Assembly: GCA_963277665.1 (NCBI GenBank)
Contig: OY728153.1
Coordinates: 276,990,250-277,054,249 of the forward strand
Length of the DNA: 64,000 nt
Reading direction: 5' to 3'
DNA from: Viscum album
Taxonomy: Eukaryota > Streptophyta > Magnoliopsida > Santalales > Viscaceae
Of the stretch, positions 9,961 to 21,816 are shown piece by piece (position 1 is the stretch's first letter; the number at the start of each line of letters is the position of its first letter). The position numbers were made by a program, and so were the translations under genes. The notes beneath the pieces are model-generated. The model made no database searches. It was given only the letters and a program-made list of their open reading frames with translations, and had not been told where the DNA came from.

Positions 9961-11995
9961 TTCTAATAATGGTATGTGTCAACTAATCTATTCAATATTA
10001 ATAGAGATAGGTAAAAACATTCTTTCTTGTCACGAATCTTGTTCATGACCTAGAGTTTCTGGTCAAACCAATGACTTGACCCATACTTCTAGAGATTCCT
10101 ATGGGAGGAGACTCGATAATCAAACGTATGCCGACGATGTTATATGACTTTTGAGGCAATAGTTTTGAATGGTACTACATGGTGATAGCGTCGAGGCCTT
10201 ACGAAATTAGTTTTGGTATGGACTGGTCATCCATAGTTCATGCCCAGATTGATTGTTTTTGGAAAAAATGTTGTGGTATATCTAAAGATTCGGAATGGGG
10301 CTTATCGTTGGTTGAAAAAAACAGAAAACCCATGAAGCATAGGTGAAACACATGAATGGGTGGGTGTAGCCGATCACTCTTGAATCGACCCTCCTTACCC
10401 TCATGGAAGTAGGTGTTTTGATTTTTCAGTTCCCAGCAGTTGTGGCAGAGTATGGGAACATCCTCTCAAAAGATTTTTCCAGGATTACCTCCCCATAGGT
10501 ATAGGGGATTCTTCTTTGACTTGTACCCAATCATGACACCAATATCTACCAATGCATATCAGATGGATTTCATGGAGCTTCAGAAGCTGAGAGTATAGTC
10601 GGGAGAACAGTTAATTATCTACTCCGATCAAAAGAGTCGCAGGTATATCTTATCATATAAGGACCTGAACCTGAGACAACAGTTATGGAAAGAGTTCCTC
10701 AAGGTCTATGACTTTGGGATTTTCTACAATCCTAGGAAGGGGAACATAGTAGAAAACACAATAAGTAGGAGGTCTAGTCTACAGTTTCTGAGTGTGGTGA
10801 CATAAAAGCTAGTTGCATTGCAGTTATCCTTTGTGGATAGTGATAAAGCATCTTACCTATTGTCTATGATAGTTACTCCCCCACTCTCTCAGTGAGTCAT
10901 AGAGGAATAGCTTGGAGACATAGACTTCGAGGCCCAAAGAGCTCAAATATCCCCAGGACAGGCTCCTGATGAATTTTTTAAAGGTAGGGAGCATGTCGTC
11001 CTCATTAGAGGATGCACCATGGTACCAGTGATGCTACGCGAGGAGGTGTTGAGGTAGTTCCATACATCCCCATTGGTGGTTCATCATAGTATTCCGATGA
11101 TGTACACGGACCTCCGGCATCATTACTGGTGGTTAGGGATGAAGAAAGTGGTTGCATAGCTCAAATAATGATGCCTCATTTGTCAACAAGTAAAAGATGA
11201 GCATCAAGTTCCATCATGCGTGAGCACATATTTTTAACCCTAGACTGATGGTCAGATGGAGTGGACCATACAGACACTTGAGGACGTGATTCTTGCTTGT
11301 GTCCTTGATTTTGGCCATAGTTGGGAGGACCACCTTCCACTGGTGGAGTCCACATTAAATAATAGTTATCACTCCACCATCGGAAAGGCTCCATTAGAGG
11401 CCATGTACGGGTGATCTTTCAGATCACCTCTATGATGGACAGATCCAGGGGATTCAACACTTATCGGTCTAGAGTTGGTATAGGCTACCACAGAGAAGGT
11501 TCAGATCATTCAGGAATAGATGAAGACTGCACAAATCTAGTAGAAGTCTTGTACCGATAGGAGACAGAGACATTTAGAGATTGAGGAGGGAGATCGTGTC
11601 TTCCTTCAGGACTCACCTCGACAATGATTACAGAGGTTTTTCCATGACTCCAAACTATCTCGGAGGTTCAATGAACCTTTCCATATCCTCAGTACAGTAG
11701 GATAGGTAGCGTACCATCTAGATCTTCCCTCATAAGGGCACCAGGTGCATAATGTTTTTTCACGTTTCGCAACTGAGGTGGTACGTGCATGATCCTTTGC
11801 ACATTACCGACAAGGGAGAGCTAGGAATTGAGGATAGGGGTGACATTTCTAGAGTCCCCGATAGAGGTAAAGGATCGACATGAGCATGTCTTTCATGGGT
11901 GGTAGATTCTTCTGGTGCGATTTTGTTGGCAGAACGAGAATCTTTATTAGAGAACATGGTAGCAGGAGTCTTAGATACGTTCTCAATACCCCCAT
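9961..11995 (+). pseudogene. E1 pol remnant: protease, RNase H end, integrase pieces; RT core absent
   Basis: The protease core is near 9980-10030 ('NINRDR*KHSFLSRI'), in register with E2's 'TILIDLGTNHSLFSRI'. At about 10598 the frame jumps from the sequence just before the RT fingers ('MDFMELQKLRV') to the end of RNase H ('YSDQKSRRYI', 'NLRQQLWKEFLKVYDFG', 'NPRKGNIVENT'), skipping about 1 kb that E3 retains. Integrase starts with the zinc-binding part at about 11077-11200 ('YTDLRHHYWWLGMKKVV', 'CLICQQVK'). A second deletion near 11215 removes the DDE core up to 'TDGQMEWTIQTLED'. The C-terminal part continues to about 11990. Inactive. Confidence 0.75.
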
Positions 11996-12040
11996 TTGTT
12001 TAAATTAAATTTGATTTGACTTTCGGGGATGTAAATCCCT

Positions 12041-12053
12041 AAGGTGGGGAGAA
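12041..12053 (+). other. E1 polypurine tract
   Basis: 'aaggtggggagaa' stands immediately before the 3' LTR start TGTAAGGACC. Its purine-only composition and position are as expected for the plus-strand primer of an LTR element. Confidence 0.85.
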
Positions 12054-13959
12054 TGTAAGGACCTGGAATTTCCGTATAATTTTTTTTAATTATATGAAAT
12101 TTTTAAATGACCAAAAAATCTAACGGCATGTGACTCCAAGGCCTGGAGTGCCCAAAATGATCCGTCGAAAAAGTTTTCAGCTTAAAATAGCACAGATGAT
12201 TAGTTTTCATAAAAAATATGAATAACTCTTAAATGGGTTCCCAGATCAGAAATATGATTCCACCATTGCATTCTGCATGGTGGGTTTACCTTAGGTAAGA
12301 CATAGTTTAGTCAGGAGAGACCTCCAGTGAGAAATCCCAAAAATGGCACAACCATAAATAAAATTATTAAATTAATTATTTTATTTTTAAAATGCTTATA
12401 ACTCATTCTTGGTGAATCTTATTAAAAATATAGTACCGCCACTAAACTTGTGAGGGTATAATTTCCTTAGGTAGATCCTAACATTGGTCAGCGCGGTCCA
12501 ATAGTAGAAGTTTGTTTTTGGTCGAAAAAAAAATAATTAAGTAACAATTATTTTATTGTTAAATTTGTAAACATCCAAATGGTAACTCGAATTGAAAATA
12601 TGAGAGTACCGTTGAGATCGTGAGGGAGTTTTTCCCTTAGGATGATTCTAACCTCGACTGGCATGGGTCGAGGGTGACTGTTAATAATTTTCTAACACTT
12701 TTAAGGCACGTTCAGTAAACGTGCGGGTGGAGATTGCAAAATTTTGAACTGGTGCTCGAAATTGAAATCTGATGGAATCATTGAATCTGTAGCACTGGGA
12801 TTCTCTTAAGAGAGGCTTACCTTATACTGTAGTAGGTCAGTTGGAAACTCTTTTTTATGGACTTTTGAAGAATAATAAATTAAAATAAAATGTTATATTA
12901 TTTTTCTTACAAACTGTTGAGAGACGTGGAAGGACCACTGAGTTGTCAATCCAATTAATGACTTGACTCTTTGTCTTTGTAGCTACACCATTTAGAGTAA
13001 ATAGGTTCCTTAATTAATGAACCTCATTAATCTTTCATTGTGTTAATCATCATTTCACATCTACATAAATGAGGCTTGGGTTTGGGTTTTAGGCATGGAA
13101 GTGAGGAACCTCGTATGAAGTATTGCAGTGTCTACCACCAAGGAAAAATGGAGTCTGGGACGACAACGTTGGAGGAATCAATCCGGAAGTGACGAACGTT
13201 GTCGGCTTCATCAAGTTTGGATTCTTCCTCCACAACCGTGACGTCGCCTCCGATTCTTAGTTAGGGTTTTTTTAAATCCATATGAATTAGTTTCATTCCC
13301 ACATTCTTCAAAAGCTTGATGAATGTGGATCAACCAAAAACAGTTGACACGCGACTCGTATGAAACTGCAGGTGGATGTTGTGGGGAAAATATTGAACAA
13401 ATTTGTTACTTATATTTTGATTATTTATTATCACACCCTTGTTATTATTCTAATGCAGAGGGAACAATCAAAATGAACGAGGCCCATTACCTCTACTGCT
13501 TCAATATTTGTTTCATTTTTTGTGATCCATGGAAAACATAGCGAAAAGATGAACTAGGGAGCCAAACCGCATTGGTAGTATCCGGGGAGGCCCGTAGGTG
13601 CGTTCGAAAGGGAAAACGGACCACCAGAGCTCACCCGGTGGCCCGTGGATGTTTCATCGGCGGGGAATAGGTGTGGAGGCACCTGCGAATGGCGATAGAG
13701 GCATCCGGCGTTGGCCGGCCGCTGAGGCAACAGGTGGCATGATGACGCCCACCGCAGAGGGGAGCCGCAACATTGAGGCACGACGGTAGGGGCGACTGAC
13801 TCTCACCCTCCTACATTGGTGAAGGTGGTGCACTATCGTGTGCTACGGAGAAGGGAGCCACATTGAAGGGGACCCATGACTCGTGGGTCACGAATATATG
13901 GGGCGGCGCCACATGGAGATGTCGTTACATTCGAATGGACCATTGGTCCATTTAGAAGG

Positions 13960-14165
13960 GGAGCAGTGCGACCCCCGCACCGGTCGTGCCCGCCGGCAGG
14001 CTAGGCCGGTCCGCTGCCCTGCGGGCCGAGCTCGCCGTGGTCCAATCCACTCGGGCCAGGCTGGGTCAGACCCCTAATGGGTTGGGTCAACCCGAACCAG
14101 GTCAATTTAGCCCTAGTTAGGGTGGGTCGGGTAGGTCCGACTGGGTCGGACTGGACACAGACCCT
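13960..14165 (+). repeat. GC-rich GGGTC island in E1 3' LTR
   Basis: The same degenerate GC-rich repeats as at 4640-4890, including 'gggtgggtcgggtaggtccg' and 'gggtcggactgg'. It is preceded by GC-rich LTR sequence from about 13600. Confidence 0.6.
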
Positions 14166-14559
14166 TTTTTAGCCTATATACGCTTAAAATGTCATATCTC
14201 GCAAACCAGACATTCGTTTGACAAACCGTCTGCGGCACTGAAATCCTTGGAATGAGATGTTCTCTTTGAGATAATCCACTAGGGTTTTGGATAATGTTTT
14301 AGTACGGCAAGTTTGGATCAATCTTGAATCCAACTGGGGCCTTGGCACAAAAATGCTAATAACTCACAAACCATACGTCTGATTGATGTGCTGTATGTTG
14401 CGTTGGAAACCTTATGACATGAAGTTTAATTGGGTGACTTATTCTTCGGACTTAATCTTATTTAAATACAACCGATATCTTGAGGAGGGGACTCTACAAA
14501 AATCTAGTGCACCGAATGTGGGAATCCAGTGGCTGCCTGAGGTGTGAAGAATGATTAGC

Positions 14560-14808
14560 GATCCTTTGTGGATCAGCACCGAGCGATCCTGTGGGAATTA
14601 GCACCTAGAGATCATGTGGGGATCAGCACCGAGCGATCCTATGTGGATCACCACCTAGGGATCCTATATGTATTAACACCTAGAGATCTTATGGGGATTA
14701 GCACCTACCAATCCTGTGCGGATCATCACCTAGAAATCATGTGCGGATCAGCACCAAGCGATCCGGTGTGGATCAGCACCGAGTGAACCTATGTGGATCA
14801 GTAGTAGA
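14560..14808 (+). repeat. 25-bp tandem array, nine copies plus one partial
   Basis: Back-to-back 25-bp units from 14560 to 14784, then a partial unit. Same family as 7732-8005. Open frames across it are by-products of the repeat length (25 is not a multiple of 3, so all frames cycle). Confidence 0.9.
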
Positions 14809-16769
14809 GCCCCTAACAGAATAATATGATCTATATTTATGACTAATTATCTTTACTTCTGTACATAAGTTATATTTGGTTTGGGTTGAGTCTTTTTTGT
14901 TGTTCTTTTTTATTGAGATCATGTTTTTTCGTTTTTTCTTTGTTGAATTCTGGTAGGCCATCAGGGATCTCGGGGTCCCTACTGACAATTTTTATACTCA
15001 CCCATTCACGGTCTTCACTGAAAACACTTTGTTCCTTGTGTTTATGATGAAAACTAGGATGAATCTTGAGGAGTTAGGGTTTGACGGTGCTCCGAGGTGA
15101 TTGACAGATGGTGTACGGAGGTGACCGGTAGACATGGAGAACTGCGGTGAAGAGATGTACCTACCCTTCATATATGAACCTTCGTGGTCAACCTAATTAT
15201 TTATTTCACCTTTTTAATATACTTCCATTTCATATGGTCTTTTATTCTGGCCCCTTTACTTTCAGTACTCATTTTTACTCTCTTTGGTAGTTTTTTGTTG
15301 TGGTTGTACCTTTCTTCTTATGTTTTGTCACTTGTGTGCAGTGTTCCTTGTCTATGTGTCTACAAGTTTTTGAGGCAATTCCTTCTCTTTTTAGGGATAT
15401 GCCTTTCTGGTGCTAATTGCTAACTGCTGGCCTGTGGAAGGCAGGCTTGGGGTAGTCACAACACAAGATTAACCTCGTCTGACGCAGGATGGGTGTGACT
15501 ATTAATAATCTTTGAACTTCTTTTAAGGTATATTCAGAAAATGTGCGGGCACTGATTTCTAACTATTGAACCAGTGCTCAGAATATAAATATGAGGGCAC
15601 TTTTGAATCTGCCGCACCAGGATTCACATAAAGGCGGCCTAACTTCGACCGCATAATTCAGGTTAAAAGGTTAGTTTTAAGGCCATTGGAAGAATAAAAA
15701 AATAACGTAAAAATGTTATTTTATTTTTCCTACAAACTGTTGAGCGGCATGGTAGGACTGCTGAGTTGTCAATCAAATTAATGTCTTACCTCATTGTATT
15801 TGTAACCACACCATTGAGAGTTAATAGGTTTGTTCATTAATGAACATCATTAATCTATTGTTGTGTTAATCACCATATCCCATCTATTTAAATGAGCATT
15901 GGGCTTGGGATTTAGACACGGAAGTGAGGAAACTCTAGAAAAGTACCACAACTTCTTTCACCAACTAAGAACGAAGTCTTGGATGGCAACGTCGGAGGAA
16001 TCTAACCAGAAGCAAAAAATGGTGTCAGCTTCATCAAGCGTGGATTATTCTTCCATAACCACAACGTCACCTCCGATTCCGAGGTAGGGGTTTTTGTTTA
16101 AATTAAATTGAATTAGTTTCTTTCCCTCATTCTTGAAAATCATGACAATCATGAATCAACCAAAACAAGTTTACCCATCATTCGTATAAAACTACGGGTG
16201 GCTGTTATTGGAATATATTGAAGAGAGTTTTTTATTTATCTTTTAATTATTGATTATCACACCCTCGTTATGATGCTAACATGGAAGGGGCGAGCCAAAA
16301 AAACAAGACTCGGACCCTCCGCCACATAGATCTTTGTTTTTGTTCATCTTGAGAAACTGGAAAATAGTGCGGAAAGATGAAACCAGGAGCTACTTATCAT
16401 TGGGAGAATCTCGGGAGGCCTATAGGGGTTTTAGAAAGGGAAAATGGACCCCCGGAGCTCACCCGATGGCTCCTGTCGGGGCCAACGACTGTCACCAGCG
16501 GGTAATGATGGTGGCCGGCGCATGCCACCCACAAAGGAGAGGTGGCGCCTATAAGCTCTGTGCTGGAGAACGGGGGTGGCCGGCCCTCGGTCGGTCATGG
16601 GAGAAGCTTGGTGGTGTGTCGTCGCACGTCGCAGAAAGAGGCTGTGACGAAGGGGACCTGCACCCCGCAGTTCCCACTGATAGTGGGGAGGAACCATCTG
16701 GAACGACTATTGTATCTGAATAGACCTTAGGTCCATTTGGAAGGGGAGCCACCAGACCCCCACATGGGT

Positions 16770-16965
16770 TGCGCTTAGCTGGCGGGCCAGGCCGGTCCGC
16801 TGGCCAGCATGTTTTGGCCACCGCGGCATAGCCTAGCGAAGGCAGGTCGGGCCGGTCCGTGGTTTGGATGGTTCAGTCTGGGCCAGGTCGGACCTGGGTC
16901 AGACCCATACTGGATCAGGTTGGCCTAGGCTGGGTTGGGCCAGGCCGGGTTGGATCAGACCCGAA
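16770..16965 (+). repeat. GC-rich island in E2 5' LTR
   Basis: Degenerate GGGTC/GGCC repeats ('gggccaggtcgg', 'ggccgggttgg') at the equivalent place to 4640-4890. Several TG/CA changes suggest decay of former CpG sites. Confidence 0.6.
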
Positions 16966-17363
16966 CTCTCTTTGTCCCAGTTTCGCTTAAAAGGTTGTAT
17001 CTCACAAACCAAACATTTATTTAACGAACCATCTATGGAGATGGAATCCTTGGAGCGAGAAGTTCCTTTAGATATATTTCACCTATATTCTGAAGAAATA
17101 TGGAGTATGGCCGGGATGGGTCATTTCCAAATCCAACCGGTCCCTCTCTGCTAAAATTCATATAACTCTCAGACCTTGCGTTGGATTGACGTGTCGTCTA
17201 TTGCATTGGAACCCTTATGACACAATGGATCATTGGGTTAATTATTCATTGGAATTTGTTCCAGTTGAGGTACTACTGATGGATTGAGGATCGGGTCCTC
17301 CCATAATCAAGCGTACTATGTACGAGAATCCAGTGACTGGCTGAGACGTGAAAAATGAATAAT

Positions 17364-17612
17364 GATCGTGTGGGGATCAGCACTGAGCGATCTTGTGTAT
17401 ATTAGCATCAAGAGATCCTGTGTGGATCAGAAACCAGGGATCCTCTCTCGATCATAACCCAACGATCCTCTTTGGATCAGCACTCAGTGATTCTCTTTGG
17501 GTCAGCACCTAGCGATCTTGTGAGGATCAGCACCTAGCGATCCTGTGTGGATCAGCACCTAGCAATCCTATTTGGATCAACACTGAGCGATCCTGTTTGG
17601 ATCATTATTAGA
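17364..17612 (+). repeat. 25-bp tandem array, nine copies plus one partial
   Basis: Contiguous 25-bp units from 17364 to 17588 and a partial unit. Several units carry 'ctcttt' in place of 'ctgtgt', a variant shared by neighbouring units, which suggests local unit duplication. Confidence 0.9.
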
Positions 17613-18241
17613 TCCCCTGACAGAATAAGATAATCAAGATTTATTACTAATCATTTGTACATCTTTACATAAGTTATACCTGGTTTGAGTAGAGTCTTTT
17701 TTCTTTATTATTTGTGATTGAAATCCTGCTTTTTGGTTTTCCATTGTTGAATTTTGAGAGATATTTAGGGGTCTCGGGGTCCCTACTAGCTATTTTTATA
17801 CTCACCCATATAAGATCATTGCCCGCACATTATTGTGTCTTGTGTAAATGATGAGCAGATAGGATGATACTATAGGATCCAGAACCAGGCGGTACACGGG
17901 GGTGTCTGGCTGATGTGGAGAGCTGTAGAGACGAGATGTTCCTCTCATTCAGGTAGGATCCTTGGTGGATGATCTCCGGAGCTATTTTTTATTTTTCTAT
18001 TGTATTTTATCTTTAATTTGGGCTTGTATTCTATCCCCTTTACTTTCAGTAGCAACTTTTACTATTGTAGTTTTACTACGTGGTTTGCATCTTGTCGTGT
18101 TCTGTGTGTTTTAAAGTTCAAAGACAATTCCTTCATGTTTTAGGGATATTCCATTCTGGTACTAGTCGCTAAACCCTGGCCTATGGAAGGCGTACTTGGG
18201 GTAGTCACTGCACGGGCCCCAGGGGTCAGGTTGTGACAAAG

Positions 18242-18253
18242 TGGTATCAGAGG
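18242..18253 (+). other. E2 primer-binding site (initiator tRNA-Met)
   Basis: 'tggtatcagagg' stands three bases after the LTR end, as in E1. Confidence 0.9.
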
Positions 18254-18519
18254 ATTCGGTTCTACCGAAGATCTAGGACTATGATATTTCCAATGTTGTA
18301 ATAGTGTTAATTGTTTTGAGTGTGGTTTTTAGTTTGGGGAGTCCAGTGTTGGTGTGCTGGATGACATATCCATACACCAGGACCCTAAATTCTGATTTCC
18401 GACTCGGTGCAGGAAAACAAAAATTGCGTGTGTTTTGGGAATGTTTTACTTTTATCCTTTTTGAGTCTGCTCACTATGTATAACCTATTGACCGTGGTTC
18501 ATCTTGATTCTCTTTTAAG

Positions 18520-19500
18520 ATGACTTCACACATCCATCCAGCTAGGATTCCAATATGTGACCATGAGAATGGTCCATAGTGTGATGAGGCTTCAGTACAT
18601 TTACTGTTGCCTGAGATGTTACCTTTAGGTGGTGTCCCAGTGATACCACTTCTAATTGTCCATCAGTTAATACCGTCACTACTCGTAGAGGACACTTATA
18701 GGCTCAGTTCCTTACACAAGTTTTAGTAGAAGATACACCTTAGGTTTCGAGGTGAGCTCGACACAAAGGCCGCTAAGGACTGTCTTGAGGGGGTGACTGA
18801 GTTTCCATATATCCAGGGCACTGTTAGATTAGATGGTGGTCCTAGTAGTGAGAATTCTATGTGGTTCAGTAAGGAAATGGCATGGTTTAGATTACCCATA
18901 TCTTAGGATGAGGTTACTCTTTCCATGGATAGATCTTGAGAACCTTCCTTAGAGAAGGGGTTATCTTGCCCTAAAATGCTAATGGGTATGTGTTACCAAG
19001 AGCTTCTACCACATTAGCAGGATGACATATCAGTAGATGAGTATTCATCAAGGCCTAAATACCGTTCCATGTACTCTATTAGTACGATACGTATAGTGAT
19101 TTAGTGGTTGGACCTCCGAGAGAGATGTGTTTAGGAAAATACAATCAAGCAATATTCCTATATGCATTCCTACTTATGTTAGGGTTATAGAGAGAACCTT
19201 TGTGGTTGAAAATTATTTAGATAACCTAAAACAACCAGTGAATGTCGGCAATGGGAAAGGAGGAAACCGATGCTAGTCTTGGAGACATGGATGTGTATAA
19301 TTCTTATAGAAGAGGAAGTTACAGGTACAAATGAATTTGTACGGATGTAGACGTGTATGAGGAGATAAGATAGTAGAAAGTGGTGGTATACATATCGATA
19401 TGTTACAACCAGCACCCCAATGTAGCCCCCACCAGGCTTAGGGAGCTAGAGGACAGGGGAAGGGAGTAGCTGCATGTTATCAAGGAGTGTGAGCCAAGGG
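18520..19500 (+). pseudogene. E2 gag remnant
   Basis: The ATG at 18520 aligns with the gag start of E1 and E3. The conserved segment at about 19020-19215 can be followed alongside E1 9472-9660, for example 'IPTYVRVIERTFVVENYL' with frameshifts around it. Stops occur in every frame. A degraded structural gene. Confidence 0.65.
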
Positions 19501-21760
19501 ATCTAGGAATGATTCTAAGTATGGTATATGTCTACTACTATCTACCATATTAATAGACTTAGGTACTAATCATTCATTATTTTCACGAATCTTGTTCAAG
19601 AACTAGAGTTTTCGGTAAAACTGTTGACCTGAACCTTACCTATAGAGATACCTAAATGGGAAGACTCAACAATCACACTTATTCTAACTGTGGGATCTAA
19701 CCCTTGAGGAGAGAGTTTCATTTGGAACCTCTTGGTGGAAGCAACAAGGCATTACTATGTTAGTTTGGGTATGAACTGTTCATCCACAGTTCCTGCTCAG
19801 ATTGACTATTTTAGGAAAAAATATTGTGGTATATTTATAGAGTTAGAATGATTTTTTTTCCCTTTGTCGGAGAAAAAGAAACCCCCGGTAGCTCGGGTTA
19901 GACTCATGCATAGGACGGTGTAGTCGATCACTCTTAAATCAGCCAACCATACCGTCGTGGCAATTGGTGTTTTGAGTATTCAGTTCCCAAAAATAGTGGA
20001 AGAGTTCCAGAAAATTATCTCAAATGATGTTTCAAAGATTACATCCCCACAGGGATAGGTAATTCTACTTAGAATTGTACCCATTGATGACACTAATATC
20101 TACAAATTCATTTTGGATGGCTTCCACGGAGCTCTGAAAGCTAAGAGTATAGTTGGGAGAACGGTTTACTGTCTACTCAGATCACAAGAGTCCCAGTTAT
20201 ATCTTCTCATAGAAGGTCATAAACCTGAGACGACGGAAATGGATAGAGTTCCACCCGGAAAACAACTTTGATATAGTATACACTTCTGGGAAGGGGAATT
20301 TAGTAGCAGATGCACTCAGTAGGTGTTCTGGTCTACAGTTACCGAGTGAGGCAACATAGCATCTAGCCATATTGTAGTTATCCTTCATGGATAGTGATGG
20401 AGAAGATTACCTCCAGTCTATGAAAATTACTCCTCCACTACTTTAGAATGTATATGAATAATAGCTTGGGGATGTAGACTGTGAGGCCCAATGTGCTCCG
20501 ATATCCTAAGGACAGGCTCCTAATGGATTTTCTGAAGGTGGGGAGCACGTCATCCTCTTTTGAGTATGAAATATGGTACCAGTGATTCTACAGGAGAAGG
20601 TTTTGAGTATGTTCTATAAATAACCCTTGGAAGTACATCCTAGTGTGCCGAGGATGTACCAAGACCTCCGGTGTTAGTACTAGTGGCCATGGATGAAGAA
20701 AGTAGTGGCATAGTTTGTTTCTCGATACCTCGCTTATCAGTAAGTGAAATCCAAGAATCAGTTACTAGCAGGCATAGCTGATCCACTAGTCGTTGACCGA
20801 ATCACCAAGTCAACCCACATCCTACCAATCTGAGAGTAGGGATCAGTAGAGAGATTGGGACGTCTCTACCTACAAGAGATTGTACAGCTTCACGGGGCAT
20901 CATCGATGATTGTCTCGGATTGCGACATTTTCGTTACGTCCCACTAGTGGAACAGATTTTAGGAGGCGTTCGGGACCCTTCTATGCTTGAGCACATACTT
21001 TTACCCTCAGATAGATGGTCAGATTGATTGAACCATACGTACACTCGAGGACATGATTCGTTCTTGTGTCTTTGATTTTTCCCATAGTTGGGAGGACCAC
21101 CTGCCACTTGTGGAGTTCGCATACAATAATAGTAATCACTCCACCATCGGCATGGAACCATTTGAGTCCTTGAATGGGAAACCATGTAGATCACCTCTAT
21201 GCTGGACATACCAAGGGGAGTCAGCACTTATGGGTCTAGAGTTGGTACAGGCTACCATAGAGAAGATTAAGATCATCCAGGAGAAGATGAAGTCTATACA
21301 GAGCTGATATAAGTCTTATATTGATAGGAGGCAGAGACCCTTGGAGTTTGGGGATAGAGACAATGTCTTCATTCGGGTCTCACCCTGATGAGGTTCACAA
21401 AGGTTTTGTCATGGTGGAAAGCTATCTGCGAGGTTCATCAGACCTTTCCAAATCCTAAGTAGAGTAGGTAAGGTGGCATACCATCTAGATCTCCCCTCAC
21501 ATATGCACCAGGTACATAATGTTCTCCATGTGTTGTAGCTGAGGAGGTATATTCATGATCCATTTCAAGTTATCGACTAGGGCGAGCTAGACATTGAAGA
21601 TGGAGTGATGTTTGCAGAGTTCCTGGTGGAGATAGAGGATCGACAGGATTGGGTCCTTCATTGTTGGTCAATTCCTCTAGTGTGAGTTTTTTGGAAGCCT
21701 AATAATATTTAAGAGATCACATGGGAGAAGGGGGATTAAATACAGATTAGTACCCACATT
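19501..21760 (+). pseudogene. E2 pol remnant: protease, RNase H end, integrase, chromodomain-like tail
   Basis: The protease active-site region at 19544-19591 reads 'TILIDLGTNHSLFSRI', with the catalytic Asp kept; 'LGMNCSSTVPAQIDY' follows. The RT core is missing at the same junction as in E1 (about 20151). RNase H end: 'YSDHKSPSYIFS', 'SGKGNLVADALSRCSGLQ'. Integrase: 'MYQDL', then a deletion that removes the first DDE Asp; 'VDRITKSTHILPI', 'IVSDCD' (second Asp), 'YPQIDGQ', and at 21053-21307 'FDFSHSWEDHLPLVEFAYNN' in one open stretch. The tail (21628-21740) has 'VEIEDRQDWVL', 'SIPLV' and 'ITWEKGD', resembling a chromovirus chromodomain. Inactive. Confidence 0.8.
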
Positions 21761-21803
21761 TGTCCCCCTAGTTTTGTTGTAGCATTCAAGGATGAAAATC
21801 ACT

Positions 21804-21816
21804 AAGCATGGTAGAA
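21804..21816 (+). other. E2 polypurine tract, decayed
   Basis: 'aagcatggtagaa' occupies the same place as 'aaggtggggagaa' in E1, immediately before TGTAAAGACTCG. Confidence 0.6.

Larger units (their letters stand above)
2909..15467 (+). mobile_element. E1: degenerate Ty3/gypsy LTR retrotransposon, Tekay/Del-like
   Basis: The 5' LTR runs 2909-5138 and 7644-8687, split by a LINE, and lacks its first 200 bases or so. The internal region is 8688-12053, with an initiator tRNA-Met PBS and a purine tract. The 3' LTR is 12054-15467 and lacks its last 30-40 bases. The order gag, protease, RNase H, integrase is that of Ty3/gypsy. Assignment to the Tekay/Del chromovirus group is inferred from the long LTRs and from the integrase tail seen better in E2. 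The RT core is absent and the pol frame is full of stops, so the element cannot act alone. No target-site duplication can be read because both outer ends are rearranged. Confidence 0.8.
12054..15467 (+). repeat. E1 3' LTR
   Basis: Starts TGTAAGGACCTGG after the purine tract. It contains, in order, a U3 with paired ATTTTATT-type blocks, a TATA-like motif at 13062, a GC-rich island, the 25-bp array and the conserved U5 end. It stops at 'gtagtcacaacacaag' (15467), about 30 bases short of the normal CA end, and continues directly into the middle of the next LTR. At about 3.4 kb it is very long for a plant LTR. Confidence 0.85.
15468..18238 (+). repeat. E2 5' LTR, start missing
   Basis: Begins at 'attaacctcgtct', equivalent to 'attctaacctcgact' near 12643, so the first 590 bases of the LTR are absent. 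It ends 'caggttgtgaca' at 18238, followed by the PBS. It contains a TATA-like 'tatttaaat' at 15885, a GC-rich island and the 25-bp array. Confidence 0.85.

Noticed and set aside
14568..14786. A 72-codon open frame with repetitive peptide
   Set aside because: It is the translation of the 25-bp tandem array and shifts frame with each unit.
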